A stretch of 64,000 nucleotides of DNA from SHVO01 sp041906145 (GCA_041906145.1 JAYRJU010000010.1:1-64000); one strand, 5' to 3'; shown: positions 7,937 to 17,402, counted from the first letter of the stretch. The notes: generated by a model not told the origin, from the sequence alone. Numbers and translations: made by a program.

Positions 7937-9634
7937 CTACGGGGTGTGCGGTGACGGGACGCGTTTCTTGGTGGCCTGTTCGAAGGCGTAGGCGATGCCG
8001 ATCAGTTTCGGATCCTCGCAGTGGCCGCCGACGAAGCTGAAGCCGTAGGGCTTCACTTTGTCGGGAGATCCCTTCGCGCCGGGCGCATCGTTGGCGACCT
8101 GGGTCCAAGGCACGACGACCACGGGATAGCCCGCCTTGGTGGCGAAGGTGGAGCCGCTGGTTTCCGGGAAGACCAAAGCGTCGAGCTTGCCGGCATTGAG
8201 CGCGGCGTCGAGCCCCTGCTCACGCGTCAGCACCAAGTCTTCGGCGCGGTTGCGTTCGTAGCGCGCCTTATCCTTCTCGAGATCGACGCGCTCGGTGCCT
8301 TCGAGGCGTTCCTGCCCGTAACGGATCGCGCCGTCGGCCTTGTGCGCAACATTCCAGGCGAGCAACTCGCCGAAGGTCTTCACCGGCGCGCCGTCGCCGA
8401 GAGTCTTGAGCCAGAGATTGAAGTCGCGCTTCATGCTGTAACGCACGACTTCGGAGCAGTATTCGCGGTCATCGGCACCGAGAGCGCAGATGGGGTGCGA
8501 GGAAATATTCTTGATGGCCTCGCCGGCCGTGAGGCTCGGAATTTCGACAGGGTCGACGATCTCCGCGCCGGCGGCTTTCATGGCGGCGATGGCGCCTTCC
8601 ATGATCTCGAGTTCCTCGGGTTTCAGACCGGGGAACGGTTTTGCTTTGCCGGGGAAGGTCTGCGGCGTGTAGATGCCCGCGCGCGGGATGCCGATGCGCG
8701 CGCCCTTGAGCGCGTCGGCTTTCAGGAACGCCGTGTAATCGCGATTGGCGGGCGGTGTGCATTCACTGGTGCGCGGATCGTTGGGATCGACCGCGGCGCC
8801 TTCCATGGCGCCGAGCATGATCGCCGCGTCGGCGACGAACTTCGCCATGGGGCCGGCGGTGTCCTGGTCGAGCGAAAGCGGCACGATCCCATATCTGCTG
8901 ATGCGCCCCGTGGAGGGGCGGATGCCGACCAGCATGTTGGCGTTGGACGGTCCTTCGATGGAACCGCCCGTGGAGGTGCCGACATTGGCGGCCCACATGT
9001 TCGCCGCGACGCCGACACCCGAGCTTGAGCCCGCGACCGCGAGAACGGGCGTGCCGTCGTCATTGGCGCGCGGGTCGTAGGGATTGTAGCTTTGCCCCGC
9101 CGCGCCGTTATAGCCGCCTGGACGCGTGCCGCCGCCGTACCAGCCGGCGAGTTCGCTCATGGTGGACTTCGCGATGATGATCGCGCCCGCCGCCTTCAGG
9201 TTGGCGACAAGGGGTGCGTCGTAAGGCGCCATATAGTGCTTGAAGGCCAACATGCCGCCGGAGGTGGGCATATCGTCCTTGGTCATGATGTTGTCTTTGA
9301 GCGCGACCGGAATGCCGTGCAGCGGACCGCGCACCTTGCCGGCGGCGCGCTCCTTGTCGAGCGCATCGGCCTGGGCGAGCGCGTTGTGATTGACGGACAC
9401 GGCCGCGTTCAGCATGTCCTCGTACAGACCCATGCGCGTCAGATATTGGGTGACGATCTCGCGCGAGGTCGTGCGGCCATCGGCCATGGCGGCCTGCATC
9501 TCCGGGATCGAAGCTTCAACGACGCTGAACGGCGCTTTGGCTTCAACTTTCGGCGCGGGTTTTTCGCAAGATTGAAGCGCGAGCGAAACCGCGGTCGTCA
9601 CGGCGAGCATCTTAACGACACGCATGCGAGTCAT
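7937..9634 (-). CDS. Amidase-signature enzyme, predicted lipoprotein
   Basis: The 565-residue protein belongs to the amidase signature family. It has the catalytic Lys in GIPVALKDNI, the Gly/Ser-rich block AGSSSGVGVAAN and the nucleophile region GTSTGGSIEGP, giving the Ser-cisSer-Lys triad. It starts with a signal peptide ending in a lipobox (ALQSC, Cys about residue 23), so it should be anchored on the periplasmic side of a membrane. It would hydrolyse an amide bond, substrate unknown. The start at 9634 is supported by AGGGGGA just upstream; the longer frame to 9787 lacks such support. Its neighbours, an alpha/beta hydrolase and a gamma-glutamyltransferase-like enzyme, suggest amide or peptide scavenging, by inference. 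Confidence 0.88.
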   Translation of the reverse strand: MTRMRVVKMLAVTTAVSLALQSCEKPAPKVEAKAPFSVVEASIPEMQAAMADGRTTSREIVTQYLTRMGLYEDMLNAAVSVNHNALAQADALDKERAAGKVRGPLHGIPVALKDNIMTKDDMPTSGGMLAFKHYMAPYDAPLVANLKAAGAIIIAKSTMSELAGWYGGGTRPGGYNGAAGQSYNPYDPRANDDGTPVLAVAGSSSGVGVAANMWAANVGTSTGGSIEGPSNANMLVGIRPSTGRISRYGIVPLSLDQDTAGPMAKFVADAAIMLGAMEGAAVDPNDPRTSECTPPANRDYTAFLKADALKGARIGIPRAGIYTPQTFPGKAKPFPGLKPEELEIMEGAIAAMKAAGAEIVDPVEIPSLTAGEAIKNISSHPICALGADDREYCSEVVRYSMKRDFNLWLKTLGDGAPVKTFGELLAWNVAHKADGAIRYGQERLEGTERVDLEKDKARYERNRAEDLVLTREQGLDAALNAGKLDALVFPETSGSTFATKAGYPVVVVPWTQVANDAPGAKGSPDKVKPYGFSFVGGHCEDPKLIGIAYAFEQATKKRVPSPHTP

Positions 9635-9834
9635 CGGAAGTCCCCCTGGATTGATGGCCGGAAAGAATAATGTCGCCGCCACTATAGCCGGATTAAGCGC
9701 TGGTTGTGGATGCTCTCGTAGGCCGCCGGACCGGCGCCCGCGCCTGGGGGTTTCGCCGGAAAAGCGTGCGATTCCGGCCTTTTGCATGATAGAGACCGAG
9801 GGCCCATCCGGCCCGTCCCCTTGAGGTTTTTCCC

Positions 9835-10584
9835 ATGACGTACGTCACCCACCCGCTTGAGCGTCCCTACGGCCGATTGGTTGTGCTGCGCGAGGAAGCG
9901 CCCCGCTTTGCTCACAAGCCCCTCGTCCTTTTGCTTCACGGCGCGTTCGAGAAGCACAAGAAACTGCTGCCGTGGTCGGAGTTGTGGCGGGCGTCCTACG
10001 ATGTAGCGCTCGCCGATCTTCCCGGCCATGGGCAGAGCGATCCACCCTCGCCCGTCACCATGGACTCTTATATCGATGAGTTGCGCTGGCTGGTGGGCAC
10101 GCATTTCAAGGACCGGCGCGTGGTGATCGTGGGAGACTCCTTTGGCGGCCTTTTGGGCGTCGCGCTGGGGAACAGCCCGCCGCCCAATCTGGCGGGCGCG
10201 GCCGCGCTCGATCCGCTGCTCGCCACGGCGAAACAATGGTCGATCATGGATCTCATCCCGCGCGTCCTCGAGGGGCAGCCGGAGGGAAGTTTCCGGCGCG
10301 CTTTCGCCGCAAACGTCATGGGCATGGCGCAATCGCCGCCCGAAGACCGGCGCTACTATCACTATATTGAAGGCGTGCGCGTGCCGGCGATCGTGCTCGC
10401 GGGCGCGGAAGCCCTTGGCGTGCGGCGCGACGTCACCGGGCCGAGCCTTCTCGACGATGACGACCGCGCGTTCCTGACCGCGCGCTTGAAACTTGCGGTC
10501 ATTCCCGGCGTCGGACATCAGCTGGTATTGCAGCGTCCTGCGGAGACTTTCGCCGCGGCGGAAGGTTTCGTGCGCACCCTTTAG
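9835..10584 (+). CDS. Alpha/beta-fold hydrolase
   Basis: The 249-residue protein has the oxyanion-hole HGAF at about residue 35, the nucleophile elbow GDSFGG with S102, and a late catalytic His in IPGVGHQ. There is no signal peptide, so it acts in the cytoplasm. The family contains esterases, amidases and C-C hydrolases; nothing identifies the substrate. It is transcribed away from the amidase gene and toward the gamma-glutamyltransferase-like gene, with only 13 bases between the two stop codons. Confidence 0.8.
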   Translation: MTYVTHPLERPYGRLVVLREEAPRFAHKPLVLLLHGAFEKHKKLLPWSELWRASYDVALADLPGHGQSDPPSPVTMDSYIDELRWLVGTHFKDRRVVIVGDSFGGLLGVALGNSPPPNLAGAAALDPLLATAKQWSIMDLIPRVLEGQPEGSFRRAFAANVMGMAQSPPEDRRYYHYIEGVRVPAIVLAGAEALGVRRDVTGPSLLDDDDRAFLTARLKLAVIPGVGHQLVLQRPAETFAAAEGFVRTL

Positions 10585-10597
10585 GCGCACGAAGCTG

Positions 10598-12172
10598 CTA
10601 ATAGCCGAGGGCGCAGCCGTCCTTGCGGGGGTCCGAGCCGCCGATCCAGCTTTGACCGGCGACGTCGCGCATGACCCCCTGTCCGCCGCCGATGGGTTCC
10701 GGCGGCGCGACGATCTTATGTCCGAGGCCGGCGAGATCCGCCTTCACGGCCTCGGAGACACCCTGTTCCAGCGCGAACTCGCCGTTGAACAGAAAACCGC
10801 GCGGGCAATCGATGGCTTGCTGAATATCCATGCCGTAGTCGACAAGGTTGGTGAGGACATGCGCATGCCCCACCGCCTGGTAGTCGCCGCCCATGACGCC
10901 GAAGGCGAGCCACGGCCGGCCTTCTTTGCGCGCCATCGCCGGGATGATGGTGTGGAATGGGCGCTTCCCGCCCGCGGGCGCATTGGGGTGAGCGGGATCG
11001 AGCACGAAACCATGGCCGCGATTGTGGAAGAGGACACCGCTTTTCGCCGACCCAATGCCCGAGCCGAAGCCGTGATAGATCGAGTTGATGAAGGACACCA
11101 TCAGTCCGCTGGCGTCGGCGACGGCCAGATAGGTTGTGTCGCCCGTACGCGTACTGGCCGCGGGCGCGCCGGCGCGCGTCATATCGATCCCGGCGGCGAG
11201 CTTCTGGGCGAAGGCTTTATCCGTGAAATGCGCGACATCGACTTTCGCGCGTGCGGGATCGGCGATGACGCGGTCGCGTTCCTGATAGGCTAGGCGCGTG
11301 GCTTCCGCTTCCAAATGAAAGCGCGCGGCGCTCAGCGCCGGGAATTCGCGTAATGTAAAGTTCTCAAGGATATTGAGCATAAGAAGCGCCGTGACGCCCT
11401 GCCCGTTGGGCGGAATCTCGAACACCTCCACGCCGCGATAGTCGCTGCGGATCGGTGTGACCCAATCGCCGCGATGCGCGGAGAAGTCCTCGCGTGTGTG
11501 CGTGCCGCCGAGCGCACGCAGGCTTTCCACCATGTCCTCGGCGGCCCAGCCCTCGTAAAAGCCCGCGCGCCCATCACGCGCCACGTTCTGGAGAACCTGG
11601 CCGAGGCCGGGGTTGCGGAACATCTCACCCGCCCGCGGCGGCCGATCTTGCGGCAGGAACAGGGCTGCTGCATTCGCGTTCTTCGCGAGCTTCGGCCGGC
11701 CGATGGTCCATTCGTGGGCCACGCGCTGAGTGACCGCGAAGCCTTCCATGGCATAGGCGATGGCGGGCGCGAGGACAGTGGCGCGGTCGAGCTTGCCGTG
11801 ACGTTCGAGCAGCGACAGCCAGCAGTCGACGGCGCCGGGCACGGTGACGACATGTGGCGATTCAACCGGAATACGTTTGAACCCCGTACCTTCGAAAAGT
11901 TTCAGGGAAAGACCGGCCGGCGCGCGGCCCGAACCGTTGTAGCCCTCCACCCCATCGCCGTTGGCCACGAGGCAAAAAGCATCGCCGCCAACGCCGGTCG
12001 CCATCGGCTCCACGACCGCGAGGACGGCCGCCGCCGCGACCGCGGCGTCCGCAGCGCTGCCGCCCCGGCGCAACATGTCGATGGCGGTAAGTGAAGCGAG
12101 CGGGTGTTCCGTCGCCGCCATGCCGTGGCGGGCGTGCGAAGGGGAACGTCCGGGGAAATGGAAGTTGCGCAA
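10598..12172 (-). CDS. Gamma-glutamyltransferase-family (Ntn) hydrolase, cytoplasmic type
   Basis: The 524-residue protein is a gamma-glutamyltransferase-family member. It has the N-terminal block (HPLAS, GGSAADAAVA, ATGVGGDAF) and the autocleavage/catalytic threonine around T346-T347 in TRTGDTTYLAVAD, where the precursor would split into two subunits. A signal peptide is absent, unlike the periplasmic glutathione-degrading enzymes. This is a feature shared with HpxW-like oxamate amidohydrolases, so a small amide may be the substrate rather than glutathione; that is inference. A small membrane protein gene lies 78 bases upstream on the same strand. Confidence 0.85.
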   Translation of the reverse strand: MRNFHFPGRSPSHARHGMAATEHPLASLTAIDMLRRGGSAADAAVAAAAVLAVVEPMATGVGGDAFCLVANGDGVEGYNGSGRAPAGLSLKLFEGTGFKRIPVESPHVVTVPGAVDCWLSLLERHGKLDRATVLAPAIAYAMEGFAVTQRVAHEWTIGRPKLAKNANAAALFLPQDRPPRAGEMFRNPGLGQVLQNVARDGRAGFYEGWAAEDMVESLRALGGTHTREDFSAHRGDWVTPIRSDYRGVEVFEIPPNGQGVTALLMLNILENFTLREFPALSAARFHLEAEATRLAYQERDRVIADPARAKVDVAHFTDKAFAQKLAAGIDMTRAGAPAASTRTGDTTYLAVADASGLMVSFINSIYHGFGSGIGSAKSGVLFHNRGHGFVLDPAHPNAPAGGKRPFHTIIPAMARKEGRPWLAFGVMGGDYQAVGHAHVLTNLVDYGMDIQQAIDCPRGFLFNGEFALEQGVSEAVKADLAGLGHKIVAPPEPIGGGQGVMRDVAGQSWIGGSDPRKDGCALGY

Positions 12173-12250
12173 AAATCAGTCTCCTTTGGTCACGCAGCCT
12201 ACATCCACCTGGAGCGTCCAGCTCCGGCGTCATAAACCGGCGTAAGGCGG

Positions 12251-12529
12251 CTACTTTCCGTCCTTGGAACGCTGCGGCGCGGTTTCCGGCCCCGCCCGCA
12301 TGACTTCCGGCTTCTCGAACGCGAGAAGCGGCAACAGCCGCGCCCAGAGCTTTTCGCACGCCATGAAAATGAGGCCGACGAAGAAAAGCACAGGCATCCC
12401 GACGATGCCAAACAGCCAGTCGCGCAGCGGATGGCGGCGCCTGTGCATTGCCGCCAGCATGGACTGCGTCAGGATCGCCCCGAAGATCAGGTAAGCGGCG
12501 GCAAGGCCGTAGAGCACATAGGTCATCAT
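12251..12529 (-). CDS. Small two-segment membrane protein, function unknown
   Basis: The 92-residue product has two hydrophobic segments, at about residues 4-24 and 38-60, separated by a basic loop (HRRRHPLRD). A charged tail (SKDGK end) probably faces the cytoplasm. I do not recognise a family. It lies between the CPBP fusion gene and the gamma-glutamyltransferase-like gene on the same strand with short gaps, so the three may be co-transcribed. Confidence 0.6.
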   Translation of the reverse strand: MMTYVLYGLAAAYLIFGAILTQSMLAAMHRRRHPLRDWLFGIVGMPVLFFVGLIFMACEKLWARLLPLLAFEKPEVMRAGPETAPQRSKDGK

Positions 12530-12572
12530 CGGAACAGTCTTAGCACATTTTCCGCCCCGGCCGCACCGGCCG

Positions 12573-13805
12573 TCAGATCAACCCCAACATGAAGGCCGCG
12601 AGGCCGAGCACGATGTGGATCAACGTGGGGCCCGCCACGTTGCGGTAGACCATATAATAAGTGCCGAGCAGCAGACTGAAGACGCCGGTGATGGCGACCG
12701 TCACAAACCCGAAGTGGATGTGCATGAGCGCGAACATCAGGCTGACCGCGACGTTGGAGAGCTGACGTTGGCCCCAGGTCCGGCTGTCGAAGATGCGCAG
12801 CATCATCCCGAGCATCAAGCCCCGCCCGATGATCTCCTGAAAGAAGCTGTGCACCATATAAGACGGGCCATATTCGATCACATATTTCAGACTGAGCTTT
12901 TCCGCGACGGGATAACCGGCCGCGAGCAGCCCCACGACCGCGATCGCGATCACGCCAAGCGTTATCGCGGAACTCCAGGCCAGATCAGGGCCTAGGTTCT
13001 TCGTCGTAATCCCGAAGGTTCTGAGCGGCAGCTTCTCGCGCCAAGCGAGGATAAAACTCGGCAAGACCAGGGTGACCAGCATCGACCAGGCGAATTGAGG
13101 CGAATAGACATCGATGCCCGGGGTGCGCGCGAGAAAGTAATTCACGAGCAGCGCGATGCTCATCAGCGTGAGCACGAGGATGAATACGCGCGTCGATGAC
13201 GTACGCAGAGCCAGCAGTTCCAGCGTCTCTTCGAGTTGCTTCGCGTAATTTGTGTTCACGGTCGACAGGCGCTGCTGGTTCACGCGGATGATATTGCGCA
13301 TGAGGACATTGCTGATGGCGTGCCCGCCGGACAACGCTTCGAGACGCCCCAGCAGCAAGGTCTGGATGCGCGTGCGCGTCGCGGCCGCGCGCACGGTCGA
13401 GATCGCCGGTCCACCGGTCAGGGCTGAAAGCTCGCCGTACGCCTGCCCCGGGCCGAGTGCCGCCACCGGAACCGGCCGGCCGCCTTGCGCGCTGACCGCA
13501 AGCACCTCGGCCGCGCCGCTTTCGATGAACTGCACACCCGTGCTGATGGTGCCCGCCGCGAGGATGACGTCGCCGGCCGCGTAATCGCGCTCCAGGCATG
13601 CGGCGCGCAACACGTCGATCTGCGTGTCATCCAGACCCTTCAGGAGCGGACTAGAGGCGAAGGCGGGGGAACGGTCTCTCAGGTCAGTGGCGTGCGATTG
13701 CGTCAAAGCGGTATTCCGGTGATCTCTGCGGCCATCCTCATACCGCGCGCCGCCGGGTTTTGTCACATGATCGTCACCAAGCTGTGAGAGTCCGATATGC
13801 CGCAC
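12573..13805 (-). CDS. Cyclic-nucleotide-binding domain fused to CPBP-type membrane protease
   Basis: The 410-residue protein joins a CRP-like cNMP-binding domain (residues about 50-175, with GPGQAYGELSALTGG as the phosphate-binding cassette) to a C-terminal membrane domain of six or seven helices (residues about 205-410). The membrane part has CPBP/Abi motifs: FFQEIIGRG, FALMHIHFG and a late HIVLG. CPBP enzymes normally read EExxxR in the first motif. Here the first Glu is Gln, so proteolytic activity is doubtful. The layout suggests a membrane protein gated by a soluble nucleotide or a pure sensing domain. The start is uncertain: GTG at 13805 is used, and GTG at codon 14 is possible. Confidence 0.75.
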   Translation of the reverse strand: MRHIGLSQLGDDHVTKPGGARYEDGRRDHRNTALTQSHATDLRDRSPAFASSPLLKGLDDTQIDVLRAACLERDYAAGDVILAAGTISTGVQFIESGAAEVLAVSAQGGRPVPVAALGPGQAYGELSALTGGPAISTVRAAATRTRIQTLLLGRLEALSGGHAISNVLMRNIIRVNQQRLSTVNTNYAKQLEETLELLALRTSSTRVFILVLTLMSIALLVNYFLARTPGIDVYSPQFAWSMLVTLVLPSFILAWREKLPLRTFGITTKNLGPDLAWSSAITLGVIAIAVVGLLAAGYPVAEKLSLKYVIEYGPSYMVHSFFQEIIGRGLMLGMMLRIFDSRTWGQRQLSNVAVSLMFALMHIHFGFVTVAITGVFSLLLGTYYMVYRNVAGPTLIHIVLGLAAFMLGLI

Positions 13806-13807
13806 CT

Positions 13808-13819
13808 CTTTCGCGAAAG
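13808..13819. promoter_or_regulatory. 12-base perfect palindrome between divergent genes
   Basis: CTTTCGCGAAAG reads the same on both strands. It lies between the cNMP-CPBP fusion gene (leftward) and the LysR gene (rightward). It may be an operator, but it is close to the GTG of the leftward gene, so a role in RNA structure is also possible. Confidence 0.35.
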
Positions 13820-13913
13820 CGCCTACATGTCGAACCGGGCCTAAACGGCGCTGCTAAGGCTAGAATAATGGCATATGATTAAAGTCATACATTACTATTA
13901 TGGGTGGCGGCGC

Positions 13914-14822
13914 ATGCATCTGCGGCAGCTGAAGGCCTTCATGGTGGTCTATGAAGAAGGCGGCATCGGAAAAGCCGCGACGCGTCTCAACTCCACCCAG
14001 CCCGGGCTGAGTGTGCAGATCTCCGGGCTCGAGAGCGAATTGAAAGTCCAACTCTTCCAGCGGCACCCGCGCGGCATCGAACCCACGCCGGCGGGAAGGC
14101 AGCTTTACTTGCGCGTCCTCAAGATCATGGAAGACGTGAGCAGCGTCGAACGCGAGATGAAGGCCTTGTCCGGCCTTGTGACCGGCTCGGTCTCCGCGGG
14201 CATCACACCCGCGCTCGGGCGATCGGTCCTGGCCGACGTGCTGGCGCACTATGTGAGCAAGTATCCCAACGTGGACATCCGCGTGTCCGAAGATTACAGC
14301 GCCACGCTCATTTCGCTGCTGGAGCGCGGATCGATCGACTTCGCGCTCGTCGCCCACATTCCGAATCATCCGACTATTAATTTCAAGCATATCTACCAGG
14401 ACCGTTTCGTGGTGGTGTCTTCGCAGTCGTTCGGCTTCAAGCCCCAGGCCGCCGTCCGCCTCAACACGCCCCAACTGAAGTTCGTGGTGCCGTCGGTCCA
14501 TCACGGGGTGCGCAGCGGTCTCGATACGCCGCTGCGCACAGGCCAGATCGTGGCTTCACGCATCATCGAGGTGAACAGCGTGTCGGGGATCCTGGAGTTC
14601 GTCTCGAAAACCGATTGGCTGGCGCTGCTGCCCTATACCGCCATCCACAACGGCCTCGACCGGCGCAAGCTGCAGGTCAACCCGATAGCAGGCGGCGAGA
14701 TCCGCGTGGATTACTACCTTGCAACCCTATCCACCGCGCCCCTCTCCGCCGCCGCGGATGAATTTGTCAGGGTCGCCAAGGACTACATGCGGAAAATCCG
14801 CCCCAAGGTGCGCGGCCTCTAG
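13914..14822 (+). CDS. LysR-family transcriptional regulator
   Basis: The 302-residue protein starts MHLRQLKAFMVVYEEG, the standard LysR winged-helix N-terminus (recognition helix around STQPGLSVQISGLE). It is followed by a substrate-binding effector domain from about residue 90 with GSVSAGITPALG. I use the ATG at 13914; an ATG at 13875 would add 13 residues unlike the family. It sits directly upstream of, and in the same direction as, the 2-oxoacid dehydrogenase gene, with a 111-base gap that includes an AT-rich inverted repeat. This makes that gene the likely target. Confidence 0.88.
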   Translation: MHLRQLKAFMVVYEEGGIGKAATRLNSTQPGLSVQISGLESELKVQLFQRHPRGIEPTPAGRQLYLRVLKIMEDVSSVEREMKALSGLVTGSVSAGITPALGRSVLADVLAHYVSKYPNVDIRVSEDYSATLISLLERGSIDFALVAHIPNHPTINFKHIYQDRFVVVSSQSFGFKPQAAVRLNTPQLKFVVPSVHHGVRSGLDTPLRTGQIVASRIIEVNSVSGILEFVSKTDWLALLPYTAIHNGLDRRKLQVNPIAGGEIRVDYYLATLSTAPLSAAADEFVRVAKDYMRKIRPKVRGL

Positions 14823-14849
14823 GCCGGCGATGGATATTCCAAATAGTAT

Positions 14850-14870
14850 GGGGGAGATAATAAGGGATTA
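14850..14870. promoter_or_regulatory. AT-rich inverted repeat upstream of E1 gene
   Basis: AATAA-GGGA-TTATT falls in the gap between the LysR gene and the dehydrogenase gene. It is unusually AT-rich for this genome. LysR proteins bind T-N11-A-type dyads, so this is a candidate operator or promoter element; exact borders are approximate. Confidence 0.35.
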
Positions 14871-14933
14871 TTTGATTGTTATGGCCGGATCGGAAATAAA
14901 ACCTGCCCGGCCGCCAAACTGTGAGATGCGCAG

Positions 14934-17300
14934 ATGACCTTGAAAATCCTGTCCGACCTCGAGCGGAAAATCCTGTGGCTCGCGAGTTGGACGATCCACA
15001 ACGCCAATCACCTGCGCCCAAACGATGACGGCATAAAAGTCGGCGGCCACCAGGCTTCGTCCGCATCCCTCGCGACGATCATGACGGCGCTTTATTTCCA
15101 TGTCCTGCGCCCTCAGGACCGCGTGGCGGTGAAGCCCCACGCCAGCCCCATTTTCCACGCCATCCAATATCTTTTCGGGCTGCAAACACAAGAAAAGCTC
15201 GAAGCGTTCCGCGGCTACAAAGGCGTGCAGAGCTATCCGTCGCGCACCAAGGATATCGACGACGTCGACTTCTCGACGGGCTCGGTCGGCCTTGGCGTCG
15301 CGCAAACGCTGTTTTCCTCGCTCGTTCAAGACTACGTGCGGTCCCATGGATGGCTGAAAGAACCCGACGGCCGCATGATCGCGCTGATCGGCGATGCCGA
15401 GATGGACGAAGGCAATATCTACGAAGCGCTCATCGAAGGCTGGAAACACGGCCTGCGGAATGTGTGGTGGATCATCGACTACAACCGCCAGAGCCTGGAC
15501 GCCTGCACTCACGACGGCCTGCTGTCACCGCTGCAACATGTCTTCACGCAGTTTGGATGGGACGTGGTGATCCTGAAGTATGGCGCGCGTCTGCAGGCGG
15601 CGGCCAAGGAACCGGGCGGCGATAAACTCATCGCTTGGATCGATGCCTGCCCAAATCAGCTTTATTCGGCCCTGGTGTTCCAAGGCGGCGCGGCCTGGCG
15701 CAAGCGCCTGCTTGACGACATCGGCGATCAGAGCGCGGTGTCGCGCCTCATCGACAGCCGCAGCGACGATGAACTCCAGGCGCTGATGACCAATCTCGCC
15801 GGTCATGACATGAGCACCCTGCTCGATGCTTTCGGCTCCATCGACCACGACCGCCCGGTATGCTTCTTCGCTTACACCATCAAGGGCTTTGGCCTGCCGC
15901 TCGCGGGCCATAAGGACAATCACTCCGGACTGATGACACCGGCGCAGTTGGACACGTTCCGCGCAGGCATGAATGTGCGGCCCGGTCATGAGTGGAACAA
16001 GTTCGAGGGAATGGCGACCCCAGCGCCGGAGCTTGAGCGCTTCCTCGCGGACGTGCCCTTCATGCGCAACGGAAGGCGCCGGTACATGGCGCCGGCCATA
16101 CCCGTTCCTGACGCGATCACCGTTCCCGTGAAGTCGGCGATGTCGACGCAGCAAGGCTTTGGGCTGCTTCTGAACGAACTGGGCCGGCAATCGAATGAAT
16201 TCGCCGCGCGTCTTGTGACCACCGCGCCCGACGTCACCGTCTCGACGAACCTCGGCGCCTGGGTGAACCGGCGCGGCTTGTTTGCGCACAGCGACCGCGG
16301 CGACACCTTTAAGGCGGAAAAGATCCCGTCGACTTATAACTGGACCGCGGCGCCCACCGGACAGCATCTGGAACTCGGGATCGCGGAATCGAACCTGTTC
16401 ATCGCGCTCTCGGCTTTTGGATTGTCGTACAGCATTCACAACGAGCGGCTCTTCCCGATCGGCACGCTTTATGACCCATTCATCTCGCGCGGCCTCGATG
16501 CCATGAACTACGCCTGCTATCAGGACGCCCGCTTCATCCTCGCGGCGACGCCGTCCGGGATCACATTGGCGAGCGAAGGCGGGGCGCACCAGTCGATCGG
16601 AACGCCGCTGATCGGTATGGCGCAGCCGGGCCTCAGCGCCTTCGAACCGGCCTTCATCGATGAACTCTCCGCCCTAATGTCCTGGTCGTTCGAGCATCTC
16701 CAGCGGCATGGAGACAGCACCCCGGATCCGCGCAACTGCCTGCCCGACGGGGCCGGCGGTTCGGTCTATTTCCGGCTCTCCACGCGCCCGATGGAGCAGC
16801 CGGTCCGCACACTGACGCCCGCGCAAAAACAGGACATCGCCGACGGCGCCTATTGGTTCCGCGCGCCCGGCCCAAACTGCGCGGTGATCGTCGCCTATGC
16901 AGGTGTGATGGCGCCTGAGGCCATGTCGGCGGTCGGATTGATGGGGGAAGAGATGCGCGATATCGGACTGCTCGCCGTTACCTCGCCCGACCGTTTGCAC
17001 GCTGGGTGGACCGGCGCACAGCGCGCCCGCGAGAGCGGCGATGCCGCCGCGCGCGCCCATATCGAACGGCTGTTTTCCATCCTGCCGCGCGATGCGGGCA
17101 TCGTGAGCGTGGTGGACGCCCACCCTGCGACCTTGGGCTGGCTGGGCGCGGTGCGCGGCAACCGCTCGCACGCGCTCGGCGTCGAACAGTTTGGTCAGAC
17201 GGGCGCGCTGGAGGATCTGTATCGGCACTACCGCATCGATACGCATTCGATCATCGCCGCCGCACGCGCCTTGGTGCGCGGGCGTCTATTGAACGGCTGA
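14934..17300 (+). CDS. AceE/MdeB-like homodimeric 2-oxoacid dehydrogenase E1 (transketolase family)
   Basis: The 788-residue protein is a thiamine-diphosphate enzyme of the single-chain E1/transketolase superfamily. It shows the N-terminal HASPIFHAIQYLFG, the cofactor-binding block GDAEMDEGNIYEALIEGW ending in DYNRQ, and the second-half catalytic Glu in LELGIAESN. It is about 100 residues shorter than AceE and resembles MdeB-type 2-ketobutyrate or pyruvate dehydrogenases. No E2 or E3 gene is present nearby, so it must work with subunits encoded elsewhere or act alone; substrate is not known. The start ATG at 14934 follows a moderately purine-rich leader. The upstream LysR gene is its likely regulator. 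Confidence 0.82.
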   Translation: MTLKILSDLERKILWLASWTIHNANHLRPNDDGIKVGGHQASSASLATIMTALYFHVLRPQDRVAVKPHASPIFHAIQYLFGLQTQEKLEAFRGYKGVQSYPSRTKDIDDVDFSTGSVGLGVAQTLFSSLVQDYVRSHGWLKEPDGRMIALIGDAEMDEGNIYEALIEGWKHGLRNVWWIIDYNRQSLDACTHDGLLSPLQHVFTQFGWDVVILKYGARLQAAAKEPGGDKLIAWIDACPNQLYSALVFQGGAAWRKRLLDDIGDQSAVSRLIDSRSDDELQALMTNLAGHDMSTLLDAFGSIDHDRPVCFFAYTIKGFGLPLAGHKDNHSGLMTPAQLDTFRAGMNVRPGHEWNKFEGMATPAPELERFLADVPFMRNGRRRYMAPAIPVPDAITVPVKSAMSTQQGFGLLLNELGRQSNEFAARLVTTAPDVTVSTNLGAWVNRRGLFAHSDRGDTFKAEKIPSTYNWTAAPTGQHLELGIAESNLFIALSAFGLSYSIHNERLFPIGTLYDPFISRGLDAMNYACYQDARFILAATPSGITLASEGGAHQSIGTPLIGMAQPGLSAFEPAFIDELSALMSWSFEHLQRHGDSTPDPRNCLPDGAGGSVYFRLSTRPMEQPVRTLTPAQKQDIADGAYWFRAPGPNCAVIVAYAGVMAPEAMSAVGLMGEEMRDIGLLAVTSPDRLHAGWTGAQRARESGDAAARAHIERLFSILPRDAGIVSVVDAHPATLGWLGAVRGNRSHALGVEQFGQTGALEDLYRHYRIDTHSIIAAARALVRGRLLNG

Positions 17301-17361
17301 TCCTCGCGCTATCTCAACGCTTGTCCGACTTCCGTCCGGGCCAATGCCCCCCTTACCCCAA

Positions 17362-17402
17362 CACAAAAGGGTGCGACCCTGCTCAGGTCACACCCTTTTG
17401 TG
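17362..17402. terminator. Bidirectional terminator between convergent genes
   Basis: A long stem, CACAAAAGGGTG-C-GACC against GGTC-A-CACCCTTTTGTG, has one internal mismatch and a seven-base loop. The A-run and T-run at its feet give a U-tract in both directions. It lies between the convergent E1 and TonB-receptor genes. Confidence 0.85.
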
